Source: Rhyacichthys aspro
Lineage: Eukaryota; Chordata; Actinopteri; Gobiiformes; Rhyacichthyidae
Reading direction: 5' to 3'
Length of the DNA: 64,000 nucleotides
NCBI GenBank assembly: GCA_036850595.1
Contig: CM072154.1
Location: 15,631,330 to 15,695,329 of the forward strand
Part shown: piece by piece, positions 37,196 to 50,900 of the stretch
Layout: each line of letters opens with the position of its first letter
Position numbering within the stretch: the stretch's first letter is position 1
Notes under the pieces: generated by a model
What the model was told of the DNA's origin: nothing
The model's input: the letters and a program-made list of their open reading frames with translations, nothing else
Database searches by the model: none
Translations under genes and position numbers: made by a program

Positions 37196-37316
37196 GGGGC
37201 TCCTCGGTGGCTCCCTGTTAAAGAGTGTACCACACGGGTGAGCAACCAGGGTTTAAGTCTGGCTTTGGTTAGTTGTCATTTATCTCAGTTTCCCTTTCTC
37301 CTGTTTATCTCTAGCT
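37196..37316 (+). mobile_element. tRNA-derived SINE fragment
   Basis: The sequence begins ggggctcctcggtggctc with an A-box-like segment. About 50 bp later comes a B-box-like gggtttaagtctggc (degenerate GGTTCRANYCC), followed by the tail tgtcatttatctcagtttccctttctcctg. This is the arrangement of common teleost tRNA-derived SINEs whose tail reads tgtcattccccctctctct. Its age and target-site duplication cannot be judged. Confidence 0.6.
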
Positions 37317-37699
37317 AAATCAGTCTATTTGCATTCAACCTTGATCAGTTGAGGTAATAATAAACTGGCTTGATTGTTGGGTTAAAATGAATAAATTACT
37401 TGACTAATAAATTTACATTTTTCACAGCAATGTAAATAATCTGACTTTTTGAACTGAGCACATCACTTTCTAATGTGGACATTGGGACCATCTGGGGAGC
37501 ACATGAATGCAGCCTTGGAAGTCATTACTTAGTGGTTCTAGCTTTAGCAGTCTTTTCAAAACACGTTTGCTACACCACCAATTAGACCCTGGAAAAGGAC
37601 AAGGTTTTGGGCCCTTCACTTTTGTGGCTACATCTGCTTAATTATCATGCATTACTCACTCTATACAAGTTGCCATGTGCTAGTAACACGCACGCCCAC

Positions 37700-38090
37700 C
37701 AAGAAATACACAGATACAGTCATCCAGCTAATGGAGCAGGCTGCTATAACTGGGCTTATATTTCACCACAGGGAGGCAGCCAGAGCCAACAGGTCCATTA
37801 CACACAGACAGAGGAGAAGAGAGATACAGGAATTGCAATGAGGGCAGAAAAAGTGAGAGAGGGGCGGGGATATGGCTGCAGGCGTACTGCGGCAGCAGCA
37901 TGAGCGGCATGACGTGATAGAGGAGTGGTATGACAGACACAAACACACACACAAATGCACATGCTCGCAGCTCAGAGGTCCGCCAGCCAAAAGTAGACAG
38001 GGGTTGAGCCAGACTCACTCAGCAGCATACAGATGGGAAACTAACTCAGTTGCTGCTTTGTATATTGGTGCGAGCTTACTGAGGGTGAGT
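37700..38090 (+). promoter_or_regulatory. nav1: Possible nav1 noncoding first exon and promoter
   Basis: A locally GC-richer stretch with CG dinucleotides (ggcgggg, tgcggcagcagcatgagcggc) ends in a good donor GAGG|GTGAGT at 38085-38090. It could be a distal 5' UTR exon for the nav1 transcript that uses the 41.97-kb exon. The evidence is donor motif and composition only. Confidence 0.3.
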
Positions 38091-38352
38091 ACTGCATAGC
38101 ATTGTGTTAATGTTACCTTCCTTAATATTTTAGCACTTTAGTTTTGTCAGTCTGTTATTACTGTGCCTCTTTGTATGTAAAGCTTAACTTGGATGTTTTT
38201 AAAACAAAATGCAGCATCTTTCCAACAATATTGTAACACAGTGAAAGAGAGGTGATCAGAGTGAAAGGCAGGGCTTAAGTGGATGAAAAGAGAGGGGATG
38301 AGAAAGGGGGAAGGGGTGTATGGTAACCAGAGGTGACATGATGTGATCTGCC

Positions 38353-39740
38353 TGAGTCAGCTGTATAGGCCTGTATGAGTCAGTGCAGCACTAGTGGTAT
38401 ACAAAAAGTCTATGTCTGAGAATGATAAACTGTGTTAACTTAATGGAAATTTTAGTGGTGGCTCAAGACACTCAGATTTTACAGCAGATGTATTGACTGT
38501 GACAAGCCTGTGGAAGCAGTAGTAGAATAAGAGTCCTCTCTAAAGCTGAATAAAACAATTCCTCAACAATTACAGTATAGATTATTATACGTCTTGTCAC
38601 TTGTCCCAATCAGTGCAGTGTCCTCTTTGTACTTACATGTGACAGCAACAGTAGATCCTTCATGTACTGTACTTTATTATATCTTAGACTAAGGCACATG
38701 CAGCACTGAGTTATCTTTGTGTTTCTGATGTTAGTAGGAGACACAGTATGTAAGGAACAAGCAGATAGAGCTGCTGGTCTTCTTTATCTGGGTCTGTAGA
38801 TGCAGTAGAGGCAACTCAGAATAGAGGCAAACCTAATGAGGATTCTAGTACATGTATTTTGTTTATGGCCTTTCCTGCTTGTGAGTTATGATTCTTTGCT
38901 CAGAGACACAGCAGCTTTCCAATATTAATCTTTCAATCCTGTTTCCCGAATTCTCTCAGATTGCTCCTACAACAAATTATATGGTATGTTCTGCACAGCG
39001 TAACTTCTTTTAGCATTTTACTGAACAGTTTTATTGTGAACATTCAACTCTATATGAGTCAGTTGCTTTGCTACTACATTTTACGATGGCAGAATGTGTC
39101 ATTGTGGGTGACTGCGGGACACGTAAATTTCCATTTGGGCCACTGGCTCATGATAACATAAACAGTCATGGTTGTGTAGTTTAAACAGATATTTTGTGTG
39201 ACTTTTTTTGCAGACACATGGGAGCACTCATTTCAGAATGAAAATGAGTCACGTCAGGACAGAGAATGCTATTGGCTGAAAGTGTTATTTCTGTTTGTCA
39301 CAGCTTCCTGTCTTGGTGAATGGTAAGGTACTGTGGACCAATAGAAGGGAAGCTGTGAGGATGCAACAGTGATCCAGGAAAAAACACACCATTGTTAGAG
39401 GGACGTTGGAGAAGTGTGACCTCCCTCCTGCCAGCTCTGCCTGCCCGGCCTTAAGACGTCCTGAGGAGCACGGCATTGAGAGGTAGGACTGAAGAATCCA
39501 GGGCAACAAATCTGGTGAATGGCATTTAGTATGTGCTGTATTTAAGAAACAGCTATGTTGACTGTTTTTTCTAACTGAACCAACTACCATACATTAGAGG
39601 GTTTCGGTCATCGTGGAGCTAAATGGACTCATTGTAGACCATGCTCGGTGACACTGTCAAACATTGACTGTGCTTATGTCCTTCAGATCACAGACAAAGT
39701 CCTCAGTCACCACCTCACTTATTGATTTTGGGATGACTCA
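38353..39740. promoter_or_regulatory. Cluster of five AP-1/MARE motifs in the nav1 5' region
   Basis: Exact TGAGTCA/TGACTCA heptamers occur at 38353, 38376, 39055, 39245 and 39734. The first is in a MARE-like context (CTGAGTCAGC) and the fourth is fused to a CRE-like half (TGAGTCACGTCA). The region holds no coding frame. This suggests, but does not prove, an AP-1/Maf-responsive enhancer of nav1. Confidence 0.35.
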
Positions 39741-41969
39741 GAGGGTGTTCATTTCAAGTGTAGGACCTAGTGTGTGTGTGTCTGAGAGAGAGAGAAAAAT
39801 GTGTGTGTTTTTTTAACAGAATCAGCCCAGTTCAGGTTAAGTATGTCATGGGACAGAGTAGCTAAAATGATGTAATGAGATTATGACCCTTACAGTCAGA
39901 CATCATAGCCAGTTTCCACACTGCTGTTGTACCCCTATTCTGAGAAACAGTTGTTTTCCTTTATTCAAGTGAGAAGTATTGACGTCATATGATTTACTTT
40001 ACTTCAGACTTGGTGGTGAGAAAATTTAAAATCAGTGCAGTATTAAAGACTTAGCCTCTTGTGCTGTCGTTGCTGCTCATTGTGTCCAGCAGATGTCAGT
40101 ATCAACCTGACAGAATGAAAGCATGGTACCTTGCATTAATATCATCAGTGAACAGCACAGAAACATCCAGGGTTGCTTACTCTAAAAATCCTTAACCCAA
40201 AAAATGTATTGTCAAGATTTAAATGTTTGTATTGTTAGTATAATACTCTTTGTCTTAATGTAAGATGGTTTTAAAGTAACACTATGTAACTTTTAACCAT
40301 AAAAGACATCACAATCAATCGTCTTTTAATATTCCCTGACACAAGAAAAAAAAATAAAAAATTCAATGGTTGCAAGCTGTAAGGACAACCTGAGGACTGC
40401 ATATTGACAGTGCTTGAAAGGTGAATTTGTTCTCAGTATAAATAGCATGATCTTATCTCAACTTAAATTGTCCACATGATTAATTCTGAAGATAGTTAAT
40501 ACTAAAGGCTATTTATTCTCTCTCTCTCTTCTTTATAGACTCTTCATAATGATAATCTAACCTATAATGTACAGAATGTCAATAAAAAATACCAGAAAAA
40601 AAATCAAACTATTGTAAAAGTGCTTATGTAATACATGGACACATCTTGTATTTAGTACACTCTGTATCACTGTACACAACACAGAGGATTGACCATTCTT
40701 GTGTAAAATGCTTGTAATTTGATTTGCCAGTGTTACAGTCACTCTTAGGCCACTGCTGATTGGTTATCTCCTCTGGTTTCCTTTAAAGATGGAGGCCGTG
40801 CCACCAGCTGAGACTCTGTATATCTTAATTAGCGCTGTGGTAGTAATGGTATGACCTCAGTGTATCCCCTGAGAATAGATCATTTCCATACAAATGGACA
40901 CAGGGCTACTACACCTGTGCTCCTGGAAAATCTCACAGGAACTGCATGAGACAGACTGAAATTCTGATGCTTGTTATTGATAGTGTCTCCCAAGAACATC
41001 CTCAGAAATAAGAGGCAAGGATAAGGAGTTTATGGTTTGGTGGAGAGGAATGAATGTAGGAGGAGATGGATGTTCACATCTGTGTTTGTTTACCTGCTGG
41101 AGGTAATGCTGATGTGTAAGTCACCATTAACATTGTGACAGCCATAACATATAAGCAGTTTTTTGGATAATATTGAAATGGCCCTTGTTTTTATGAGGCA
41201 TTTGTGAATGTGACATCCTGTATAGTTTGACATTATTAATATCTGTTCTGTTAAAACATTTCCTCACAGCACAGACGGTTTATACTGTTTAGAACAAACA
41301 TTGTTAAAAATCAAGTCTTTGTGCAATACTTTGTTAAGAATAAACCATTGCATTATCATAAATGTTATACAGGTTAGTATTTGGGGAAATGCATGATATA
41401 CTAAAAGTTAATCTTTTGCCAAATAAATGATAGCAATACACCATATGTCCTATCACATAGTTTTAATCTTTCCACTTAAAGTGGTACATTGTATAGTGAA
41501 AGTCTTAATAGTTTTACATCAAATCTCGCCAGATAAGAAAATTATCTTGAAGCTTTTAGATAACATGCTTCTGGTAGTGAATTCATTGTATAATCTGAAA
41601 GAGAGTGTTTGTAATTTATGATGTGTTGAAAATCAGTTATTTGAGAACATACCGCTCTGAAAGCAACCAGTGGCCTTGTCTGGGAGCATGAGTCTAGATC
41701 ACAAGTGTTTTTGTGTTTTCAGCTCCCAGCAGGCAATTAGATTGCACAGTCCCTCCTTTCCTTGCTGAAAATAAGCTTAACTCGTGGTATACCATGCCTC
41801 TGTTTGTCATATGTTGACTCACATGCTCACATACCATTGGCGTTTTTATGTGTCTGCACCACAACAGCAAGTTAACCTTGTTATCAATGTCGGGAATTTC
41901 TAGAGACATGCTTTTTTTACATAATACTTTGTAAACTTTTATTCTTGTGCCTCCTCATTTAGATTGGAG

Positions 41970-44900
41970 ATGAGTGGAGGAGTCAATGTGAAGTCGGCCC
42001 CCAGGGCTCCAACTTCAGGAATTCCCCTTCCTCACAGCCTTTTGCCCTCTTCTCCCAAAGCAGACCTTCGATGTCGGACTAGTAATCAGCCCAGAGCATC
42101 CACACAAAGCCCTAAACATATGCCCTCTCCAACTCCTTTCCACTCTCCGTCACCTTGCCAGCGGACCTCTGGCATCCCTGCGTTTTTCTCCCGAGACCAC
42201 AGCCTAAAAAGTCAGCTCTTCCAGCGTACAGGAGCTCTTCCGGTTCCGCAAACGTCACGCTCGGCATACAGCAGTCCCATTACCCAGCGCAGAATACCAC
42301 CGCCGCACTCAAAAGATACGCTGGATCTGGGAAAACCTACTTCAAATCTCAGTCAAACTCTCTTCCAACAAGATGGAAACAGAAACACCTTCATCAATAA
42401 GAACCAAACACTGGGGGCTGCCAGCCCCCGTCCACAGCTTCAGTTCAGAAGGGGTCTAAACTCCAACACAGTGTCAGTATCTAGTGATGGCACATCAGTA
42501 AGAGGCCGAGAGTCCCTGGCTCAGACTTCACTGTTCAATGATGGAAACCTTCGAACATATCAGAGTCAGACTAAGTCGAGTTATGAGCCTGCCATAAGAG
42601 ATCGCAGTGACTCCATGAGCCAATCAGACGAAGAGATGAGGACTCCTGAGGACAGTAGTCCTGCCTCATCCCCTGCTCCCCTGCCACCGCTGCCAATGGC
42701 CTTTAACATGACTTCTTTGTCCACAACAGCAATCGGTAAACAGGCCCAACAAGAGGATGATGCAGCTATAGACACAAATGCACTGAAAGTCAACATGGCA
42801 ACTGTTGCTCCATATAGTTTCAGGTAAATGCTTAACACATACTTCCACAAATAAAATAAAACTCCTCTCGCTTCCCCTATGTTGTTACTTCCCCAACCAT
42901 AATGGCAGCCATTTTCTCTCTGAGCATGCACCCACTTGGAATTTTCTGGAGCAGAGCTGGTTGTGAAAGGTTTTGTTGACAGCCTTTGGGTTTAATGTAT
43001 GTATGCAATGTTTAGTGTAGGGTTTTTTCTCTCTTTTGTGTTTGGGAAGCTTAGTGCAACAACATATGATTTGTCAAGCAGTGTGATATAGTATAGCACA
43101 AAAACTGCCTTTGTTTGTAAACATGTCATCAATTAGTTTGATAAATGTGTTTAAGACCAATTTTACATTTCAAAGACACACTGTGAGTGTTCTATTGCAA
43201 AAAAACATTGAAGACACATACGCATAGTAACAGACGTGTGGTGACTTTTGTGTGTTTTTACAGGCTGGAGTTTCAACAAAGTGAGCTCACTATTGATGAA
43301 CTTAGTGACTGTTCATCTGGATCTATTGAAGTCTGCTGTGATGACCTAACTGCAGGTTAAACACTGTACAATTGCATCCACACAGTTTTGTTCAAGATCT
43401 GAAATAATGTCATCAGATTTTAGTGCTGACAAATTATTAGTGATGTAACAATGTACTGGAAAACAGGACTTTGAGTTGTCTGCCCAATAAGATTCTTGGA
43501 GATTTTGAGCAGGTCTCGATATTTCCAGCAACCAGGCACATTAGAGACTTTGAACAATTAATGGTGTCAGACAGGGCATGCCAGCAATTTACCTTTGGGA
43601 CGTTATGTGGAACCTGAATTGACCCAGTAAAGAGTTAGCCATTCTATGTGTCACGCTCCTACTCATCAGGCCTCTAGTCTAGTTTTATTTTAGTGCTTCT
43701 CTGTCTCAGCTTGGGCCTCTGCTGCCTGCAGTGGCCCTGAGATAGGACAGAAAATGCCTTTCTCTTAAGATGCAGCCTTTATGTATCTCACTTTTGCAAT
43801 TCCCAATCTTGTGCCCCTGTGACCTAAAAAGCCACTGTCCCAGCATGACTCCATCAACATGACCCACGCCTTTTGTTGTGTTCAGCGTGAGGCTAGGCTT
43901 CGAGATGTGACTTTTCAGTGGCTAATCTCCTGTATTTTATGTGCTGCCTGTGGGATGCTTAAAGACAGACTGTCCTGACCAAAGTCACGGTGTCAAAGCT
44001 AATAACGGAGTTAGACAATATTTACTCACTGTAATACTTAAAGCTAGCTGTAATCCTAAAATGTAAAAATGACTGAAGAGATTTAAGATTTTCTAACCAC
44101 AATAATATCAAACTAGTCTAGGTAGTGTTGTAGTAATCAAGACTGGTTTTGGTCTTGAGACTGGTTTCAATCCCTAAAAGTCTTGGTCTTGTCTTGGTCT
44201 CGAACTTTTTTTTACTCAGTCTTGTCTCGGACATCAAGACCAAACAAGAAAAAATATTAAATATTTGTTCTTGGGATTGAATGTCATTTTAGATAAAATT
44301 CTATCTATATCTATATTCTTGTTCTAACTCTGCCTCCTTCATTAAACACTAAACCTTCATGAGTCTGGACTTGGACGTAGTCTTGGACATCGCAAAAAGT
44401 CTTGGTCTTGCCTTGGTCTCAATACTCTCTGGTCCTGGACATGACTTGGTCTCAGTGAATGCGGTCTTGACCTCAGATCTATTCAAGATGGTTCTTTCAA
44501 ATTGAAATAACAACATTTTGCAAATATACTGGATATCTAAGTTTCTTGTAAGCTAGCCCACTCTAATAAAAGTGTATTCCAACTGAACTGTGTACATATT
44601 TACACTATTCATTTTGACTCAAACTAGACTATTTGGCTTGTTGCATATAAAACCCTTTAAAAGCTTTTTGGCGGTGTGGACCAGCTGCATGTGGAAAAGG
44701 GGGTGGGACCCTTGAGGGGGCCAGCCCCAGTCTTTAAAAGACTAAACTGTCTTGGGACTCTGGTTGTGGCCTTGTAATTGGCCCTTGCAGGCGTTAGAAA
44801 CTGATCTAAAGAGTGTTAGACTGCTCTGAAGCTACATTTATGCAGAGGGTGGGATGACACTGTAATAACTGTAATTAAGAAAGCCAACTTAGGGAGGGAC

Positions 44901-47900
44901 GGAGGGATGGCTAAGTTTCTAAAAGAAAGAGAAGGTTGAAAGGGTTGATAGATGAAAAAGAGGTCACTTCATGCATTTTAATAAAAGAGAACAAATAGCA
45001 CTTGTACGGAAGACACGATGAAAAGGCAGGTTAAATATTGGATAGTCTTAAGCTGAGATGGGTGCCTCAGGACCCTATTATTTGACTGCTGGACAAAAGA
45101 AAACCTGTTTTCCTTTTAAATGGATGTTTTCAGCGTGGTTACTTTCAATCATCCGTAACATAATCAGGTCTTCTTGTGTCTTCTGTGGCGCTCTAATGAA
45201 GACCTAAGCATTTAATGTGACTGTAGCACCATGTGGTCTTTCAATTAGACCACAGACCTCTTGACCTCGTCGCTCTCTGGAGAGGTGTATTTGAGCTTGT
45301 GTGCAGGTCTCGCCACTGTTGTGTATGTGTCCGGCAGTATGTGTGTATGACAGTACACAGATGGTGTTTGGAAAATAAATGTGATTTTGACTCTATATCA
45401 CTTTTCATCCTGCTGTAAAAGGGTACGCCTTATATTCCCCATGGAGACTTAGAGGACTCTCAGCTCTCCCTCTTTCTGTAAAACGGTTCTCTCCCTTTTT
45501 ATGCATGTACACTGAAACTATAGAGAATACAGTACATATATTACCATTGTGGATTATTTGTATTTTCAGCCAAAATCAACAACATGTAAAACCTTTTTTC
45601 TATTGGTAACATTTTAAACATTTAAAAGATTATTATTATATATTTATATCTATGCAACACAGCTGTGAGTTTTTGTGCCGAAGACAAGACTCAGCCAGTA
45701 TTAGTTGCCGTGGCTCTGGGCAGTGTATGAATATCATTTTGATAACCTCTGCTGCATAGACTCTTAGACAGTGTGTAATCCTCTTTGGCCAATCTAATCA
45801 GAGAAACATATGCAGAGCTGGGCTTTGACAGTGATGAGTGGTTTAGTGGCTTTGAGAAGACGATCTGAACTAAGCATGCACTGGATTATCTTCTCTCTCA
45901 TCAACACAAGTGAAGCAGTAATCACTATTTGGGGTTTAAAAATCAAACAGTACTTTGTATTTGACCAAACCTGGTCTTGTCCAGAGTCATTACGGTGAAG
46001 AATTCATTAGTGCTGTAGTACGCAAGACTGGTCTTGGCCTTGTGACAAGACTGCAAGCTCTATTCATGCAATATATTTTAGTTATTGTCTTAGTTATAAT
46101 CTTGAGTTTTTGTTATTTTATCTTTTTTAATGTATATTCTTTTAGAATTAATGGGACTGAATGTAAAAGTGAAATGCAACCAAAAATGTATGACATTTTT
46201 AATATTTCCTGCTTTCCCTTCTTCACTGACACTGTACTAAGACAAAGCTTGACCTGTCTCCTTCCTCGCCCTCAGACATTTCCCTACAATGTAGGAGTCA
46301 CTGTAATAGCTGCATTAGATGAACAAAGAAGGAGGACCAAAGGAGAGAGACGGGTGAATTGAGAAATGGGTGAATGACTGCACACTCAAGATTCTCTTTG
46401 ACCTCTGGGGGTGACTCCCAACCCGAGGAGCTGAGTTATGGAGCCAGTCATGTGTGTAACCTCTGCAGGACCACACACACCCACACAAACCGGAACACAG
46501 TCACAAAGACATCTATGTGTCAAATTAATGACCCATGAAAAATCAAGCTCACATTCACATGCCACAATGTGAGCACATTTCTGTGGTGTATGATAAAAGC
46601 ATCCATCAGTCTTTTGCCCTTTACATCTTCATAATTCCATTGTATGAGGATTTGTCTTGAAGTGAAATTACTTTGTTTTACTCACACAAAACACAATATA
46701 ATGGCTGTGGGCAACACACAGTAACCAGGCAACCAACTCTGCAGCAAGGCATTATGGGATACCCTTGGGAAGTGTGCTCAGAATGTCAACACTGAACGTT
46801 TCATGAGGGAGCATCTACCAAAAGCAGTGGCTTTGAAATAACATACAGAAATCCAAATACATCATCTTTCCCAAGTCATTTGGATAACTCTTGTTTTTTT
46901 CCTCTCAGATGTGAGTGACTCACGGTGAATTAGTGACATTGCCTCTGTACGTGAATGGTGTTTTTGTTGGATTTACGTATGTGCCTTCGCATTCAGGAGT
47001 CAGTCTGACACACTCACACTATTGTCATGGATAGCCTATAAGTGTCTGAATTACCCAAATGCTTTAGCTGGTGACTCATGCTGCATCATCTCATCTGACT
47101 GGGACCACCACAGAGCCGTCACTGTGAAAACACTCCTCCATTTACACATTTATTGTACATTTCTATGGGGTGCTGTATATCTCAGCCTGCCATCACAGTA
47201 TTTTGTCGGTAAACAGGACATCCACGATGTGTTATTGTGTTATTGAACTGGTGTGTCATAGCCCCGGTATTCTTCTCTAAGTCCTGTGGAGCTTGTGTGT
47301 TAGTTTGTACGGAGACATAAGTGAATGTATCTGGAGTGCTGGGGCAGGATATCCCTTCTCTGTCTTACTGGCTTCCTTTGTTCCTTCAGTACACACTCAC
47401 ACACAGATCCTTCCTCACCATTCTCCTCCTCTTCCTTATTACTTTCTGTGTAAAATATCACAAAATATTTTTATATTTGTATGAGTTCATCAAAGCTATG
47501 GTAATTTAGGGTCACAAGCCAGTGTACCTTTGTGCCGGTTACAAGCCTGGATAAATGGAGCAGGTTGCATCAGGAAGGGCATCCGGTGTAAAACCAATGC
47601 CAGAGTAAATATTGGAAGCACCAGATTATTCACTGTGGTGACCCCTGAAGGCAGCAGCCAAAAGAAATTGTTTCAATCTGATATTGTCCATAATACGTAA
47701 AGATTGTAGACAAAAAAGTCCCAGCTTTAATATTTTTGAAATTATGTAAATTTTAGTGTGTTTATTTGAGGTGTCATTGTGTCTTTGTCTCGTTCCAAAT
47801 TCTCATTAGATTTCATTATTTTTCCTTTATTTTCTTTATCTTTTAGGCTTCTATTTACACTTGGCACAATAAAAGTGGAACCAACATGGAGTGCATGATA

Positions 47901-50900
47901 ACAGTGAGTGGGTGAATGTGACAAGGCAAGCCATCTGTGTAACTCAATATTGTGTTACTCTTAAAATTGAAGACTGAAACAATTAGCCACATGCAAAGTA
48001 GCCTGACTTCTACTTTCTGCAGCAGTACTTTTCCTTTCGACACAAGTGACCTTGTGTAACTTGGTAAACATGCATATAATGTACCACACAGTGTGCCCAT
48101 GTGTTTGTGCATGAGTTTGTGTCCTGCTGGCTGCTTCACATGACTCTTAGGGAATATAGTGGATAATCTGTTCTAAACTGTTTAGTGATGCTAGGGCAAA
48201 TATACTCATGCAAAGTGCAGGAACATTCGGCTTGTCTGTCTGTTGGTTGATTCATCTTGTTTCCCAGGTTTTCAGCCCACAAATGGCTTGACACACGGGC
48301 CGAATGTGTGAGTATGCTATGTTCCGAACGTGCAGGGTAATGACAAGTGCTGGCACTCATGGCACTTATGCCTCTGATGTCTGTCCAGATTGCTCAGGTC
48401 AGTTGGACCTTGCACAAGCAGCATGGTGTGTGTTTTGTGAGTAGCTTTTAAGAGAGAGGCTCTGCAGTGCTGAAGTGAGAAAAAATGATGTTTACATTAG
48501 CCATATATTAAAGTGATTAGACTGTGGAGCCAGGGAGACGAGTACTGAAACAAACAAGTGGCTGTGTGTTGCCAAGACACACTTTACCTGTGTTTCGTGA
48601 ACACTGATGCATGTCTTTCACCTTGTGCATCTGTACAACACACAGTCCTTGCCTTGTGCCTGGTTTGCATGGTTTGACTAACTTGAACCTCTCATCAGGG
48701 AGGTATAAGAGCTTAGGTACAGCACCTAATAGCCTTAAATTACAACTTTAACCCCACTGCCGGCCTACTACCAGCCCCAGAGCCCGTATAACTGTCACCA
48801 TACAGCCAGCGGCTTAGTGTGGCATACCACCTCAACAGTGAGAGTTTATTAAAGCAAGCTGCTTCTAATTAATGCCTTTGACCATAACACAATAAAACAC
48901 CCATTGTACCCACTGCACCCACTGCATCACATAGATTCATTCAGGTCCTGATGTGTATCATTTGTAAGTTCAACTGGCAAGAGTTTCTATTCATTAAACC
49001 AAAGGTAACACTGAGTGTGAAATGTACAAAAATAGGGCATTGCTTGTTCTAATTCTGGTTTAACCTCAACCAGCAAAACCACCGTGTGTTTAAATGCTAT
49101 GATAACATCAGAGCCACAGACATGGACATGCTTGTAGTTTATAAAAAAGACAGTGAAGCGCATTTCAGCCACTGTTTAAGACCTATAAGCACTTAATTCA
49201 AAAACCAATCCTACTGCAAACAGGTGTGTTGATTGTTAATGAATAACAATGCACTTCATTTAATGCTTGTCACTATAATTGCCTCTAATAAAAATTAAAA
49301 GAATGACATAATGTTATTTCTTGGACCTCGCTTCAGGTCAGGTGTCCACCTAAGCCTGCATATAAAGAGCAGCTATTGTATGTAAATCAAGGGCAGTGTA
49401 TTTGAGGGGTTGAGATATTCTATTGCTTTTTTTTAAATAGAATATCCACTTGAATGCTCCAGAGCTATAACCAAGAGCCTGGATGGGAGCTTTGACATCT
49501 CTAGGCCTGTCTCATCAATGTGACACACACTCAGAGGCAGCCCAACCAACTCTCATACACACATAGTTTAACCGGAGAATATAGACACCAATAGAGTTAT
49601 AATGGTTGTGCTGTAGCATAGAAAAGCCTAATGGGCTGCGCATGTATAATAACTGGAGGGGGATGGGCTGTGTGTTGTAAGGAAGGAAAGTAGGAAGAGA
49701 GGGAGGAGTAATAGAGGTGGAGGTGGGTTGTTGGGGGGTGTCAGCCATTGATTTGTAATTGAAGCATAATTAGTGAGTGGCCTGTCTTGTTGTGTGCAAG
49801 AGACTGGTAAAAGTAAGACTGGTAAACTTACTTGTGACATTATCCTTTTCATGTGAATCAGCTTCATCATGATTGGGTCCAGAGTCACTAGCTTTTGGAT
49901 TAGTGAATGTAGTTTTTAAGTGATTCACCATTTGGACATTTGACATAAAGACTGCATAAAATGGAATGAGGTTCCAGATGTCTCTTTTTGGTTCCCTGCA
50001 AAGAGACTTTTACTATACAGCTGAGCATAAACAGTTTCGCTTCTTCTTATTTCCTATTCCTTCTTTCTTTCTACGATAAACATGAAATAAAACTGTTGAA
50101 CAAGTCTGAACAGTTGACATGAACAGGAAGATTCCCATATATATACAATTACAATAATTTACTGCCGAGCCCTTATGTTCACACTTGCTGGTGTGCGGCA
50201 TAACACAACATCTGTGGTGTGTGTTCTGAAAGATAGGCATCTGAATCAGCCAGTGGGAGGAGAGACAACTAGAAAAGAAGGAGGGAAGGATGGGGAAAAG
50301 AAGGAGAGGGAGGGTGAATGAGTCAATGTAGAGTGAGTGAACCAGTGTAGGAGAGACAGAGGAGGGGGTGGTGTTGCTGCTGCGACTGTTTCTGCTGTCA
50401 GTCGGCTGCTGCCTGGCAAGCAGGAGGCAGGGCAGAGCACGAGAAGGAGGCTCGCTTGTATTTTATTTTATTGATGCTGTAGTCATCAGTGTGGACAGGA
50501 GCCGTGGCACAGAGGAGTGGATTTAAAAAAGGCTGATCACCGATCTCTGTATCCATGGATTACCACCAGTGAGTAAGGCTATTCTACTAACCGACTCATC
50601 ATTTCAGTGAAGGGTTGAAGCCACAGTCACAGTGGGGAGTCTGGCTGAGTCTGGAGCCCCTTGAGACACAAGCATACAAGAAAAACAAACCAGTTAGACA
50701 GTTAGATTTGGGTTTGCTTTTTATTTCCTTACTATTTTTGTGTTAATGACACTGCTGATGCTGTTGCTGGTTTTTCTGCAGGAGGGATGCTGGAGGCTAA
50801 TGTGGCTAACATTAGCATGACGGCTAAGCCTAGAGAGCTGGACCTCAGGTCTCCTGGTGTCCCCAGCCCAGATACCCTGACCCAGGCTATGGCCTCGAGG

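Larger units (their letters stand above)
43356..50439 (+). other. nav1: nav1 intron with repeats
   Basis: The donor is GTTAAA, weak but GT; the matching acceptor is tttttctgcag before 50782. This 7-kb interval holds the ttggtctt-type repeats and the RTE tail listed separately. Open frames such as 45955-46362 (plus) show no domain and overlap repeat sequence. Confidence 0.5.

Noticed and set aside
45955..46362. 135-codon plus-strand frame
   Set aside because: It starts inside the dispersed repeat, has an AT-rich hydrophobic composition from T runs, and no splice or domain support.
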